DNA of 64,000 nt from the NCBI GenBank assembly GCA_937895345.1, contig CALAWP010000074.1:1-64000 (forward strand), given 5' to 3'. Origin of the DNA: an uncultured Paenibacillus sp. (lineage in GTDB: Bacteria > Bacillota > Bacilli > Paenibacillales > Paenibacillaceae). Of the stretch, positions 7,715 through 16,851 are shown piece by piece. A program made the position numbers and the translations under genes. Numbering within the stretch: the first letter of the stretch is position 1; each line of letters begins with the position of its first letter. Below the pieces are notes generated by a model. It was not told where the DNA came from and ran no database searches. It was given only the letters and a program-made list of their open reading frames with translations.

Positions 7715-10700
7715 TTACTTGCTCACTCTCACCGTCATCGTGTCGCTGAACGTCGCGCCGGCTGCATTGACCAGTTCGCAGCGGTATTCGTATACGCCCG
7801 GCGCGCGGCCGGACACCGAAGTCACGGCGCTTTGAGCGCGAGGCGTAGCCGCCGTCAAGCTTTGCGTATCGATCAGCCGGCCGTTTTCATACAGGCGGTA
7901 TTCGGCGGCGTTTGTGCCCCACCACAGGTTCATCGTAACGTTATAGTTCCCGTCGCCGTCCCAGTTGTTGTGAGACAGCACCGCTTTGCCGGGAGACGCG
8001 TCCTTGACCGTCACTGTCAGCGGCGCGCTGGACGTCGTGCCGAAGGCGTTCGACAGCTCGGCTACATAGACATATGTGCCGTTCGGTTTGCCCGCAACGT
8101 TCACTTTTACCGATTGCGCGGAAGGCGTGTTGTCCGTCAAGAGCGCCGTATGAATAAGTTCTCCGTTCTCGTACAGCTTGTACACCGAGCCGTTGTTGCC
8201 CCACCACAAATTCATCGTGACCGCATAGTCGCCGTCCATCAGCCCGGTATCGTGACCGTTATTGTGGCTCAGCACCGGCAGGCCGGGTACGCCTTTCGCC
8301 TTAACGGCCGCTACGCGGAACGTTGCGCTGCCTTCCGTCCGATGTCCGGCCTTGTCGGAAACGCTGTAGCCGATCGTATGCTCGCCAATGCCCAGCTCCG
8401 CCGCGCGGATGGCCGAGCCGCTTGCGATCGGCTGCCCGTCAAGCAGCAGCACGGCGGAGGCGATGCCGGACTGCCCGTCCGCTGCGGCGAGCTCGAATCG
8501 GAGCTCCTCCGAATCGGCGACGTCCCGGACCGGACCGCCCGACAGCGTCAACGACGCCGTCGGCGCCGTCAGATCGAGCTTGACCGTTACCGTTTGAACC
8601 GCTTCTTCGTTGCCCGCCTGATCGACCGAATAATATTGGATCGTATGAATGCCTTCTTCGTTTACCGCAATAGGCGCCGCATAAATCTGCATTTCCCCGC
8701 CGTTGACGGCGTAATGCGTCGTGACCGGTTCGTTGGAATCGTCTTCGGCGGTCAACGTGACCGCCACCGCTTGCTTGTGCCAGCCATCCGCATCCGGATG
8801 CGGCTGCTCCGAGAGCGACGCGCTCGTTACCGGCGCGGTCGTGTCGGAGGAAGCGGCCGACGTAAAGTCGGCCAAACCTCTCGGCTTCAGCTGATACAAC
8901 CCTCTGAAAATGGCGGAAACGCCCGTAATGTCCACGACATCGCCTTCTTTGTACGGGAACGACGCCATCGTCAAGCCGGTGCGCACGTCGATCCGGACAT
9001 GATTGCTGACGGATCCGCTGACGGCGTCAAACTCGAACGAACCGCTCGGGGCGGCCGAGATGATGTTCGTAATCGTAACGTTGCGAAGCCGGACCAGCTG
9101 ACCTTGGTTCGCGTCGTTAATTTGGTCCGCTTCCACGGCAGCCGGCAGCGGGGCCGTGCCCGTCTTTTCGATCGCGACGATATCGGCCAGCTCCAGCTCC
9201 GTGTTGTAAAGCGTCAGCGGAGCGGTAATTTTCACCTTGTCGCCTTGACGAAAGCCGCTTTGCGTCTGGTAGACGTAAATGCCGCCGCTGTCGTCCTGCA
9301 GGTAGAACGCCTGGCCTCCGAACGCGCCCGGCTCGGTCGTGACGACGCCTTCAACGGTAACCGTCGTTCCCTCCGCCTTGGCGCGGGCTTCCGCAATGGA
9401 AATGAGCGCCGGTATCGGTCCTTCCTCCCCCGGCAGCGGCTCCGCCGGCACGTTGGCCAGCTGCACCGTTTGCGTCAGCAGATTGGTGCCGTTCTGGCGC
9501 AGCCGAAGGTTCGCCGTCGCTGCGGTCGTTCCCGGGTTCAGCCGGACGGTCAAATCTTTGAACGCTCGGCCGCTGCTGTCCGCCGTCAAGCTGTAGGTCG
9601 TGCTGTAGCCGTAACTTGCCGGCCATGTTCCGTCGTCGCGCTGGAATTGGCCGATCTGGGTGCCGCCCGTCAAATAAATGCCGGTGCTGAAGCCCGATAC
9701 CGTCGTATTCGGCTTCAGATTTGTTACGACGACGCGAATTTGGAACACCTGCTGCGTCGGCAGCTGCGCTTGGTGGACGAAGCTGTACTGCGGCTGGACG
9801 TCGGCCGGAGGTCCGCCGTAGGAGCCCGGCTTGAACGTCGAGCGGTCATACCATTTGTATCCGGCGGCCGGCGCAGACCAAGGCTCGGCTTGCGGTTCCG
9901 TCGAAGCGGCCGGCTCCTCCATCGGCAGCAGCGCCGTCGGCTGGTCGAGCTGCAGGCCGGCGACCTGATCGAGGCTCGTATAGTTTTCTTCCTCGGACAG
10001 CCAATCGATAATGTTAAGAAGAAGAACGGCGTCGTCCAGCTCCTTGAAGCCGTCGTAAGTCGTTTTTCTGGCGCCTGTCTCCTCGCGCAAATATTTCGGC
10101 GTCGCGTCTTCGACCGGCGAGGAGTCGCCGATGAACGCGGCTTTGCCGGCGCCTTTTTTGGCGACCGCCACATAAGGCCCTTCGGCGATGCCGCCGCCGT
10201 TGTATACGCCCTGATCGACGGCGTTGCCCCATGCCTCGTTCGTTTCCGGCACGTAGACGATGCCTTTCGCCTTCGTCGGGTCGGTAATGGCCAGCGTCGA
10301 ACCCGCATGCATCGCCACGGCATTTACGCCCTCCGTAATGCCGAACGCCTGCTCCGGCTCGACGATGACGTTCGCCGTGACGTCGCCAAGCGCGTTGTAG
10401 CGGAAGCGCACGCCGAAGTTGTCGCTCAGCCAGTCGGAGTTGACCACGCCTTGCATCGCCGCGATTTCCTCGGCGTTCATCCCTTTGGTCGGATTGTCCC
10501 ATGCGCCGCGGCGATAGCCGTTAATCGCCTCGGAGCCGTCCCAGCGGTTTTTGTTCCGGTCCGCGTTATAATGATCGCCAATGAAAAAAATGCTGCCGCC
10601 TTGCTCCACATATTGCTCCATCGCGGCTTGCTCGGATTGCTTGAACGGAATGTTCGGCTCCGCCACGACGAATACATCGTAATCTTTTAAATCGTCATAA

Positions 10701-10993
10701 GTAAACGGGGTCGCTTTGCGCAGCTCTTTCACATAATAACCGTTCCCCGCCAGCGCTTGTCCAAAGTCGGAAAACCCGCCGTCGATGACCCAGTCCGCTG
10801 CCCCCGCCGTTTGCGCATGAGTGTTGTCGAACAGCACTTTTTTGCCAAAGTTCTCGTTGACAACCTTCGCCTCAATGTACGGCGCCGGATCGGCCGGTCC
10901 CTCGGCCTTCGCGGCGTGCGCGCCAATCGACAGCGTCAGCACCGCCGCCAGCGCCGCGGCTGTCCAACGCTTGAATGGCTTCCAGTTCATCAT
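7715..10993 (-). CDS. Large secreted multidomain protein (GATase-like, OB-fold, Ig-like and ChiA-N-like modules)
   Basis: A 1092-residue exported protein with a signal peptide ([21 protein letters not shown]). Modules in order: a glutamine-amidotransferase-like or DUF4350-like domain ([19 protein letters not shown] to [15 protein letters not shown]); a tail-like segment (YKWYDRSTF); an OB-fold nucleic-acid-binding-type domain ([20 protein letters not shown]); an OmpL47-type repeat ([15 protein letters not shown]); an Ig-like domain; and two ChiA-N-like Ig repeats ([20 protein letters not shown] and [20 protein letters not shown]). The first methionine is at 11026, but GGAGGGATGG precedes the ATG at 10993, which I use. 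It stands alone. A role in extracellular carbohydrate or nucleic acid binding is a guess. Confidence 0.75.
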   Translation of the reverse strand: MMNWKPFKRWTAAALAAVLTLSIGAHAAKAEGPADPAPYIEAKVVNENFGKKVLFDNTHAQTAGAADWVIDGGFSDFGQALAGNGYYVKELRKATPFTYDDLKDYDVFVVAEPNIPFKQSEQAAMEQYVEQGGSIFFIGDHYNADRNKNRWDGSEAINGYRRGAWDNPTKGMNAEEIAAMQGVVNSDWLSDNFGVRFRYNALGDVTANVIVEPEQAFGITEGVNAVAMHAGSTLAITDPTKAKGIVYVPETNEAWGNAVDQGVYNGGGIAEGPYVAVAKKGAGKAAFIGDSSPVEDATPKYLREETGARKTTYDGFKELDDAVLLLNIIDWLSEEENYTSLDQVAGLQLDQPTALLPMEEPAASTEPQAEPWSAPAAGYKWYDRSTFKPGSYGGPPADVQPQYSFVHQAQLPTQQVFQIRVVVTNLKPNTTVSGFSTGIYLTGGTQIGQFQRDDGTWPASYGYSTTYSLTADSSGRAFKDLTVRLNPGTTAATANLRLRQNGTNLLTQTVQLANVPAEPLPGEEGPIPALISIAEARAKAEGTTVTVEGVVTTEPGAFGGQAFYLQDDSGGIYVYQTQSGFRQGDKVKITAPLTLYNTELELADIVAIEKTGTAPLPAAVEADQINDANQGQLVRLRNVTITNIISAAPSGSFEFDAVSGSVSNHVRIDVRTGLTMASFPYKEGDVVDITGVSAIFRGLYQLKPRGLADFTSAASSDTTAPVTSASLSEQPHPDADGWHKQAVAVTLTAEDDSNEPVTTHYAVNGGEMQIYAAPIAVNEEGIHTIQYYSVDQAGNEEAVQTVTVKLDLTAPTASLTLSGGPVRDVADSEELRFELAAADGQSGIASAVLLLDGQPIASGSAIRAAELGIGEHTIGYSVSDKAGHRTEGSATFRVAAVKAKGVPGLPVLSHNNGHDTGLMDGDYAVTMNLWWGNNGSVYKLYENGELIHTALLTDNTPSAQSVKVNVAGKPNGTYVYVAELSNAFGTTSSAPLTVTVKDASPGKAVLSHNNWDGDGNYNVTMNLWWGTNAAEYRLYENGRLIDTQSLTAATPRAQSAVTSVSGRAPGVYEYRCELVNAAGATFSDTMTVRVSK

Positions 10994-11726
10994 TCCATCC
11001 CTCCAAAAATTGTGTTTTGCGAGCATGATGTCGACGACTAAGAATGCATTTCCATTCTATCACCGGGCCGGACAAGGAGGTGTTTTGTTTTTGTAAAAAA
11101 TGGATGCTAGTATCTGCCTGTGGCGGGGCGGGGAGTCGAAATACGGGTTCAATCGAAGAGCGGTCTGCATACAATTCGCATAGAATTATCAAGTGCAAGG
11201 ACAACATGCTTGGGACCGTCTTCCGGCGAATATAAAGCAACACTAATGGCAGCGGTTATATATTAAAGAGGTTGAAGCTCCCAATTCTTTGTGGGTCCGA
11301 TAGATGTCGTTCGTTCCTGTTATGGCGAAATGGCCTGCGTAATCCGCTTCCTACTCCATTTTGTACTAGACGTCGGTTCAAAATGATAGTTTATTCAATA
11401 TATCCACCATTGTGAACGATTTATCGTTCATAACCATCGATTTCCTACTTCTGCGACGTTGATTTGAACGATTCTTCGTTCATAACCACCGGTTTCCTGC
11501 TTCTGCGGCGTTGATTTGAACGATTTTTCGTTCATAACCATCGATTTCGTGACTCTGCAACGTTGATTTGAACGATTTATCGTTCACAACCATCGATTTC
11601 CTGCTTCTGCGGCGTTGATTTGCCGCTCTCCTATCCATATCTCCACCCCTGCCGGGGGACAACCGAACAAGCGCCTTCCGTCGATCCGCATATGTTGCAG
11701 TATCAAACGAGAAGGAGTGAGGACCT
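10994..11726. other. Intergenic region holding a 52-bp array
   Basis: There is no credible gene in these 730 bp. The divergent promoters of the secreted-protein gene and the CHRD gene must lie here. The 52-bp repeat array occupies 11414-11625. The rest, 11030-11410, shows nothing I can interpret. Confidence 0.6.
11414..11625. repeat. 52-bp tandem array with GAACGATTTATCGTTC dyads, copy 1
   Basis: Four units start at 11414, 11466, 11518 and 11570, exactly 52 bp apart. Each opens with GAACGATTTATCGTTC or a close variant (a 7-bp dyad around TT), continues ATAACCATCGATTTCCT and TTCTGCGGCG, and ends TTGATTT. The same dyad at nearly the same spacing recurs at 50527-50750, where the inter-dyad sequence is different. 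Confidence 0.93.
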
Positions 11727-12242
11727 ATCGCAACGTACAGAGCGAGATTAAGAGGCCGCAACGAAGTGCCTCCCGTCTTTACGTTTGCCTCCGGCAGAGC
11801 GGTGTTCCGTACCGTCCGAAACGGACGCGACAACGGGTACAACGGCAACGGGAACGGCTACAATGGCAACGGGTATAACGGCAACGGCTACAACGGCAAC
11901 GGGTACAATGGCAACGGCTTCGGCCGGAGAAGGCTGCGGCTGAGATACCGCCTGGTTCTGGAGAATATCAGAAGAGTGACGGAAGCGCATATCCATCTGG
12001 GCCGTCCAGGCCAGAACGGGCCGATCGTAGCCTACTTGTTCGGTCCCAACCGCCGGGGCATCTCGTTCGGCCGAGGCGTCATTACGGGCGTATTGTCCAA
12101 CCGCGACCTGGTCGGTCCGCTGCGCGGAGGCACAATTCGCCAGCTGATTCGCGAAATCGAGCGGGGCAACGCTTACGTCAACGTGCATACGAGAAGAAAT
12201 CCGGACGGCGAAATCCGCGGTCAAATCCGGCGAGTATTTTAA
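11727..12242 (+). CDS. CHRD-domain protein with apparent ATC start
   Basis: The frame encodes a CHRD (chordin-type) domain: ATYRARLRGRNEVPPVFTFASG at the start, then HIHLGRPGQNGPIVAYLFG and a C-terminal VNVHTRRNPDGEIRGQIRRVF. A Gly/Asn/Tyr-rich insert of YNGNG repeats, from 15-bp DNA repeats at about 11836-11930, interrupts it. The first standard start in frame is GTG 11766, but that would remove the first conserved strand. AAGGAG at 11712-11717 is nine bases before ATC at 11727, and an in-frame TGA lies at 11718. I therefore mark ATC as the start; a sequencing error for ATG is equally possible. Length 171. CHRD proteins are surface or spore-associated in related bacteria; exact role unknown. 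Confidence 0.75.
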   Translation: MATYRARLRGRNEVPPVFTFASGRAVFRTVRNGRDNGYNGNGNGYNGNGYNGNGYNGNGYNGNGFGRRRLRLRYRLVLENIRRVTEAHIHLGRPGQNGPIVAYLFGPNRRGISFGRGVITGVLSNRDLVGPLRGGTIRQLIREIERGNAYVNVHTRRNPDGEIRGQIRRVF

Positions 12243-12262
12243 GCCGCGCATCACGGTCTATA

Positions 12263-12308
12263 GCAAGCCAAACGGGGCGAATCCATCGATTCGCCCCGTT
12301 TGGCTTGC
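12263..12308. terminator. 20-bp perfect hairpin between convergent genes
   Basis: Positions 12263-12282 pair perfectly with 12289-12308 around the loop CCATCG. It lies between the CHRD gene and the convergent DUF421 gene, so it probably terminates both. There is no long T tract on either side. Confidence 0.75.
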
Positions 12309-12366
12309 ATTCCTGTTTCGATTTGTACTCGGCCATGAAGCGAGACATCACGCCATGTTATTCGCT

Positions 12367-12825
12367 TCACCCTGCCGCTTCCTTCTCGACCACGCTCAGC
12401 TTGCCGTTGGGCTCCATATAAGCCTGCTCCACGTTTTCGGGACCATTCAGCCCTTTGACCCGGAGCTCCTGCATCAGGTTGCTGCGCGTAATGCGCGCTT
12501 TGCGCAAACCGTTGATCAGGATGCGGCCCTTGTCGATCAGCTTGATCGGACTGCCCATCACCAGCTTCTCCATCATTGGAAATTTCATGGACAGCAGGCT
12601 AGCGGCAATTTGAAGCGCCACCAGCCCGGCAATCGCGGCGGCCAACAGCCAGAAATTCAGCTCCGGATCGGCCAAGCCGTCCCCGATAATCGCGCCGATC
12701 GCGATGACGACTACCAGGTCGAAATCCGTCAGCCTGCCCACCGACTGACTTCCCATCAAGCGGAATGCGGCCAGCCCGATCAGAAACAGCCCGGCCGTTC
12801 GGAGCAGCGTCATGCCTACTTCCAT
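12367..12825 (-). CDS. DUF421 (YetF-type) membrane protein
   Basis: A 152-residue protein with two or three N-terminal membrane helices (LLRTAGLFLIGLAAFRLMG, DLVVVIAIGAIIGDGLA, FWLLAAAIAGLVALQIAASLL), followed by the cytoplasmic DUF421 domain (GSPIKLIDKGRILINGLRKARITRSNLMQELRVKG). The family is common in spore formers and has no firmly established biochemical role; several members are linked to sporulation. It begins 15 bp after the stop of an sspH-like gene and is probably co-transcribed with it, which supports expression in the forespore. Confidence 0.88.
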   Translation of the reverse strand: MEVGMTLLRTAGLFLIGLAAFRLMGSQSVGRLTDFDLVVVIAIGAIIGDGLADPELNFWLLAAAIAGLVALQIAASLLSMKFPMMEKLVMGSPIKLIDKGRILINGLRKARITRSNLMQELRVKGLNGPENVEQAYMEPNGKLSVVEKEAAG

Positions 12826-12840
12826 ATCCGCACCCTCTCG

Positions 12841-13020
12841 CTATGGCTCCGTCAGCAAGTCAAGGGCCACTTCCATTTCGTTCTCCCTATTGTCAAGCGG
12901 ATATACCCTTGCCGTCTCCCGGTCGTGGTCGACATGCTGAATATAGACCGGGGTGCCTTGATACATCACGCTCGCCATAACCGGCGACTCCGAAATTTCC
13001 TGCGCTCTTTGCTTATTCAC
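12841..13020 (-). CDS. sspH: Small acid-soluble spore protein, H type
   Basis: A 59-residue frame reads VNKQRAQEISESPVMASVMY, then QGTPVYIQHVDHDRETARVY and PLDNRENEMEVALDLL. It matches the SspH family along its length (the RAxEIxxSPVMAxVxYxGxPVYIQHVD pattern). SspH is a minor forespore-specific protein of the spore core in Bacillus. The start is GTG at 13020 with GGAGGAGGT about eight bases upstream. It is followed by the DUF421 gene. Confident family call. Confidence 0.92.
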   Translation of the reverse strand: MNKQRAQEISESPVMASVMYQGTPVYIQHVDHDRETARVYPLDNRENEMEVALDLLTEP

Positions 13021-13080
13021 AGCCTGACCTCCTCCGGCAAAATAGAAATCGTTTCCTATTATGCGCGGATTCCCGCCAAA

Positions 13081-13752
13081 CTATTCCTCTTGCGCCGATA
13101 TTAGGCAGCGGCGGCCCGAAGCCGCAAATTGCAAGATGGCGGCGGCCGCCCGCTCCCTCCGTTCCGGGTCTCCGCTTCTCATCGCCGCACGGAGAATATC
13201 GACCGCTTCCCGGACCGTTTCCGCATCGACGGCCGGGACGGAACGCTCATCGTCCGGGAAGGGCGGTTCGTCCGACAGCCATCGCTCAAGCTCGCCCGGC
13301 GCCGCCTCTCTGCCCAACTCCGCCAAGGCGCCTTCGCCGTTCAGCAGCTCGCGCAACTCCCGCGGCCAATGGCCGGGCGCCTCGCAAGGCGACCGCTTCA
13401 GCCAGGTGACGCCTCGCCGGTGACGGCTCCCGTCCTCTTCCGCACCGCCGCCTTCCGCATAGAAATAATCGCCCAGATCGCCCCAGTAGATCCAGCCGTT
13501 ATGCTTGTCGACCGCCGCGATATAATCACCGTCGTTCATACGCCCGGCGAACATGGCGAGCTCCCGCGCCCGTACGTCCAGCAGCTCTCCCGTCAGCCCG
13601 GCCGCCATCAGCCGTTCCCGGATCGACCGCTCGTCCGCCCGCTCCAAATCACCCAGACCCGGGCATCCGAAAGCGATATAATGTTCTTCGACGTTCGCGG
13701 CGGCCGTCCAGCCGCCGGCGGTATCCGATAAGGTCAATCGGTACAGCTTCAT
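13081..13752 (-). CDS. Uncharacterised protein, possible PUA/EVE-like N-terminal domain
   Basis: A 223-residue protein I cannot assign firmly. The N-terminal half (MKLYRLTLSDTAGGW, YIAFGCPGLGDLERADERSI, LAMFAGRMNDGDYIAAV, IYWGDLGDYFY) has the layout of the small domain found at the start of some Mrr-like restriction proteins: a strand, an xxGxPxLGDL motif, then FAxxMxxGDxV and a GDxxY close. That hints at a PUA/EVE-like nucleic-acid reader. The C-terminal half is acidic and helical with no catalytic motif. ATG 13752 is chosen because GGAG lies eight bases upstream. It follows the AIM24 gene by 27 bp, so probably the same operon. Confidence 0.5.
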   Translation of the reverse strand: MKLYRLTLSDTAGGWTAAANVEEHYIAFGCPGLGDLERADERSIRERLMAAGLTGELLDVRARELAMFAGRMNDGDYIAAVDKHNGWIYWGDLGDYFYAEGGGAEEDGSRHRRGVTWLKRSPCEAPGHWPRELRELLNGEGALAELGREAAPGELERWLSDEPPFPDDERSVPAVDAETVREAVDILRAAMRSGDPERRERAAAAILQFAASGRRCLISAQEE

Positions 13753-13779
13753 CCTCCACACTCCGTTTCCGAAGGACTG

Positions 13780-14469
13780 TTATTTAATATAAAACCCGCC
13801 GAATGGAAGCACTTCGCGGAGCAGACGCTTCAGCCAGCCGTCCTCCTCCAGCTTGTCCCGCATCGTCCTGTCGCGCGAACCGGTCTGCACGAGCACCGGT
13901 CCGACGCCCTGCATCTCCCACTGCACGTTCATATTTTGGGTCGCCAGCGTATTGCCGTAGACGGACAATCGAATCGAGGCGTCCTCGGGATAAGCGACAA
14001 GCGCGTTTTTGTCGACGAAGAGAGGCTCATTCGGACTCAGCTGCAGCACGGCCAAATCGCCGACCGACAAGACGCCCAGCTTGCCGGGGCCAAAAAACTG
14101 CATGCGGACGAGCTCCTTCGTAATCCAAGCCGTCCGCCATTTCAATATTTTGCTCCGGTATCTCACGCCGTCCGTAAACATCACGACATGCCGGTAGTCG
14201 AACAGCAGGCTGCCGCTCTCCGGAATGTCGATCGCCTCGAGAGAGCATCCCGGCGGCAAGCCGAGGATGAACCGCGACGGCCCCTTCAGCTGCGCGCGGA
14301 TCCATTTCTTTTTCCGATACGCCCCTCCCAGGTCCATTAAGCGGTCTTCCCGGCTCGCGGGTTCCCCTTGATAGGCGATAATCGATTCCGGATGCAGCAC
14401 ATGAAGCGCTTCGCCGGCATCCAGCTCCACCCGCACATGGCCGACCGGCGCCGGAGATTCGAATTTCAT
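13780..14469 (-). CDS. AIM24 family protein
   Basis: A 229-residue protein of the AIM24 (TRAP-like beta-barrel) family, shown by VELDAGEALHVLHPESIIAYQG, the glycine-rich strands LGLPPGCSLEAIDIPESGSLLFDYRHVVMF, and FFGPGKLGVLSVGDLAVLQLSPNEPLFVDKNALVAYPEDASIRL. The yeast namesake is mitochondrial; bacterial members are of unknown function and form ring-like assemblies. The ATG overlaps the stop of the coiled-coil membrane gene in ATGA, indicating translational coupling and a likely joint function at the membrane. Confidence 0.8.
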   Translation of the reverse strand: MKFESPAPVGHVRVELDAGEALHVLHPESIIAYQGEPASREDRLMDLGGAYRKKKWIRAQLKGPSRFILGLPPGCSLEAIDIPESGSLLFDYRHVVMFTDGVRYRSKILKWRTAWITKELVRMQFFGPGKLGVLSVGDLAVLQLSPNEPLFVDKNALVAYPEDASIRLSVYGNTLATQNMNVQWEMQGVGPVLVQTGSRDRTMRDKLEEDGWLKRLLREVLPFGGFYIK

Positions 14470-15020
14470 GGCAGCGTCTCCCTTCCGTGATCCCCTTCAG
14501 AAGAAGCGGCAACCTGCGCTTGGGCCGTCAAGATCGATCTTCGATGCCGGCGCCATACGGCGAACCGCCAAATCCGAACCGACAGCGCGTAAGCGGCCAG
14601 CAGACCGGCAACGACGGCCACGGCAGTAAACGCATTGCGGTAAAGCGACTGCCGCTTGCGCTCGAGCTCCTCCATCCGTTCGATCAGTCTCCGGTTTTCC
14701 TCCAGCAGCGCCTCGTTCTGCCGGCGGTACGCCTCATTGTCCGCCCGGTAGCTTTCGTTCGCCTGCTGAAGCTCGTCCTGCCGTTCCAACAGCTCGATCG
14801 CTTGCTGCCGGGACAGCTCCAGCTGCTCGCGCTGCTCCTGCAGCTGGTTTTCCAGCATCGATTTGGTCGCCTCGTATTGCTCCTGAAGCTCGTCAAGCTT
14901 GTCCGGCGCCTGATAAATATCTTTAATTCTGTCGAATACTCCCGCTTGAACAGAGGGCCCCCATATGAGAAACATACAAAAGACCAGCATGCCGACAAAT
15001 GCCCATACCCGCTTTTTCAT
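14466..15020 (-). CDS. Membrane-anchored coiled-coil protein
   Basis: A 184-residue protein. An N-terminal hydrophobic signal or anchor (VWAFVGMLVFCMFLIWGPSVQA) is followed by an uninterrupted coiled coil rich in Glu, Gln, Leu and Arg (about residues 35-130: LDELQEQYEATKSMLENQLQ and so on), a second membrane helix (AFTAVAVVAGLLAAYAL) and a basic tail. Both ends in the membrane would place the coiled coil outside the cell. The start at 15020 (MKKRVW) is preferred over the upstream GTG because it gives a normal signal sequence. It is first in the operon with AIM24. No family recognised. Confidence 0.72.
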   Translation of the reverse strand: MKKRVWAFVGMLVFCMFLIWGPSVQAGVFDRIKDIYQAPDKLDELQEQYEATKSMLENQLQEQREQLELSRQQAIELLERQDELQQANESYRADNEAYRRQNEALLEENRRLIERMEELERKRQSLYRNAFTAVAVVAGLLAAYALSVRIWRFAVWRRHRRSILTAQAQVAASSEGDHGRETLP

Positions 15021-15252
15021 CCCCGTCACCTGCTCTCCCAAAGCCTTGCGCACGGCCTGTTTCTGCCATCTATTTTATCATTCCTTGCCATATCCTGTCG
15101 AAGCTGCAATCTTCGCCTTCATCTCCGCCATCATTTTATTCGAAACGAAATCAAATGATCAAATATACTTAACTTTCGTCGTTCAATCGCGCTATTACCA
15201 TTCAAATATAAATAAAAATACGCATTTTGATTGAAAAATATAAATTTATATA

Positions 15253-15281
15253 TTGACGACGGCGACTTTTGCGATTAATGT
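15253..15281 (+). promoter_or_regulatory. Putative promoter of the tct operon
   Basis: TTGACG (15253-15258) and TAATGT (15276-15281) are separated by 17 bp, 41 bp before the ATG. An inverted repeat ATGTTA/TAACAT follows at about 15278-15296, placed where a repressor could bind. The region is markedly AT-rich compared with the genes around it. Confidence 0.55.
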
Positions 15282-15322
15282 TATGTTTATTAACATATAG
15301 ATCACACACAGGAGTGGTAGAG

Positions 15323-16354
15323 ATGAAGAAAAAAAGAATTTTGCTCACAGCAGCCGTATTGATGTTAAGTTTAGTTACATATGCTTGCGGCGGCAGCGCC
15401 GGATCGAATCCGTCCGGCAGCGGCGGCGCGACGGCGGAATCCCCCGGCAAATCGGTCAATTTTCCCGCCAAGCCGGTCAAGCTGGTCATCCCTTATCCGC
15501 CCGGCGGCGGCACCGACGTCCTGTTCAGATTGATCGCTTCATACGCCGAACAGCATCTCGGCCAAACGATCGTTCCCGTCAACATGGGCGGCGCCACCGC
15601 CACCCTCGGTTCCCGCGAGGTCAAAGACGCGGCGGCCGACGGCTACACCATACTCGGCAGCCATCAGGTCGTCGCCACCGCTCAGCATACGGGCATTGTC
15701 GATTACGGCTTTGCCGCCTTCCAGCCCGTGGCGCAAGTCACTTCTACGCCTCATATTCCGATGGTGAGCAAGGCGTTTGCCGAAGCCAACAACATCGAGA
15801 CGCTGAACGACTTTATCGAGCATGTGCGCAATCATCCGGATACCGTCATTTGGGCGTATACGGTCGGCTCGGAGGATCACTATACGATTGCCGCCCTGCT
15901 GGACAAGGCCGGCGTCGATCCGCGCACGATGAAATATGTCAACTATGCCGGAACCGGACCGCAATATGCGGCCATCGTAGCCGGACAAGTAAACGGCATG
16001 ACCGGCGATTACGCCTCCGGCAAAGGATATATTGAAGAAGGCAACGTCGTTCCGCTTGCGGTCGTCGACGAAGAACGCAACCCGTTCCTCCCGGACGTAC
16101 CGACGGCCAAGGAACAAGGCATCGACTTCGCCGTTACGGTAGACCGCGGTTTGCTGGCTCCGAAAGGAACGCCGACCGAGGTGATCGAGGTTCTTCAGGA
16201 GGCGTTCGACAAAGCGCTGAGCGATCCCGAGCTGCAGCAAAAGATCGAAGAGCTGGGAAGCTTCGCCCGTTACAAAGCGCATGACGAATATACGATCTTC
16301 TTGACGGAGCTTGACGCCACGATGGGGCTTCTTGCCGATAAAATGAAATTTTAA
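15323..16354 (+). CDS. Tripartite tricarboxylate transporter substrate-binding protein (TctC/Bug family)
   Basis: A 343-residue exported binding protein. A lipoprotein-like signal (MKKKRILLTAAVLMLSLVTY then ACGG) precedes the Bug fold: PAKPVKLVIPYPPGGGTDVLFRL is the family signature for the ligand pocket, followed by VVNMGGATATLGSREV-type and GTGPQYAAIVAGQVNGMTGDYASG segments. Bug proteins bind dicarboxylates, tricarboxylates or other small acids outside the membrane. I use ATG 15323, preceded by CAGGAGTGG. It heads a three-gene operon with TctB and TctA. The exact ligand cannot be told. Confidence 0.93.
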   Translation: MKKKRILLTAAVLMLSLVTYACGGSAGSNPSGSGGATAESPGKSVNFPAKPVKLVIPYPPGGGTDVLFRLIASYAEQHLGQTIVPVNMGGATATLGSREVKDAAADGYTILGSHQVVATAQHTGIVDYGFAAFQPVAQVTSTPHIPMVSKAFAEANNIETLNDFIEHVRNHPDTVIWAYTVGSEDHYTIAALLDKAGVDPRTMKYVNYAGTGPQYAAIVAGQVNGMTGDYASGKGYIEEGNVVPLAVVDEERNPFLPDVPTAKEQGIDFAVTVDRGLLAPKGTPTEVIEVLQEAFDKALSDPELQQKIEELGSFARYKAHDEYTIFLTELDATMGLLADKMKF

Positions 16355-16369
16355 GGCGGGTGACAAACG

Positions 16370-16822
16370 ATGGCCGATCGCATCTTTGCAATAGCGGTGC
16401 TTCTGTTCACGGCGGCATTTTTTGCGGAATCCCGGTCCTTCGCGGCCAAAAATGCGACGCAGACGCTGTCATCCGCATTTTTCCCGACCTTGATTATTGC
16501 CGTCATGTCCGCCTTCGCCATACTCGTATTCATCCGGAGCTTCAAGCGGCCAACGCCGGGGATCTCGTTCTCCGGCCTGGCCGCCAGGCTGAAGGAGCAC
16601 TGGCGCATTCCCGTTTTGTTTGCCATGTTCGCCGGCTACGTCGCTCTCATGCCCGCCGCCGGTTTTCGCATAAGCACGATTCTGTTTCTGCTGGCGGGAT
16701 TTATCGTCCTGCAGCCCCGCTTCCAGACTAAGCGGCTGCTGCTTTACGTCCCGCTTTCCCTGGCGCTGGCTTACGGCATTTTCTTTATTTTCGAACGGCA
16801 GCTTCATATTCTATTGCCCTGA
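16370..16822 (+). CDS. Tripartite tricarboxylate transporter small membrane subunit (TctB)
   Basis: A 150-residue protein with four predicted membrane helices, near residues 1-18, 40-58, 78-100 and 118-140. The start FAIAVLLFTAAFFAESRSFAAKNA and the middle PVLFAMFAGYVALMPAAGFRISTILFLLAGF fit TctB. It works with TctA to form the membrane unit of the sodium- or proton-driven uptake system. It lies 15 bp after tctC and 29 bp before tctA. Sequence conservation of TctB is low, so the call leans on size, topology and position. Confidence 0.88.
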   Translation: MADRIFAIAVLLFTAAFFAESRSFAAKNATQTLSSAFFPTLIIAVMSAFAILVFIRSFKRPTPGISFSGLAARLKEHWRIPVLFAMFAGYVALMPAAGFRISTILFLLAGFIVLQPRFQTKRLLLYVPLSLALAYGIFFIFERQLHILLP

Positions 16823-16851
16823 AAGAACAGGCTCTACAGGCGGTGACTGAC

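Noticed and set aside
7685..10690. Rightward open frame of about 1000 codons opposite the secreted-protein gene
   Set aside because: It is an antisense shadow of a GC-rich gene: Arg-rich, without family motifs, while the leftward frame has a signal peptide and clear domains.
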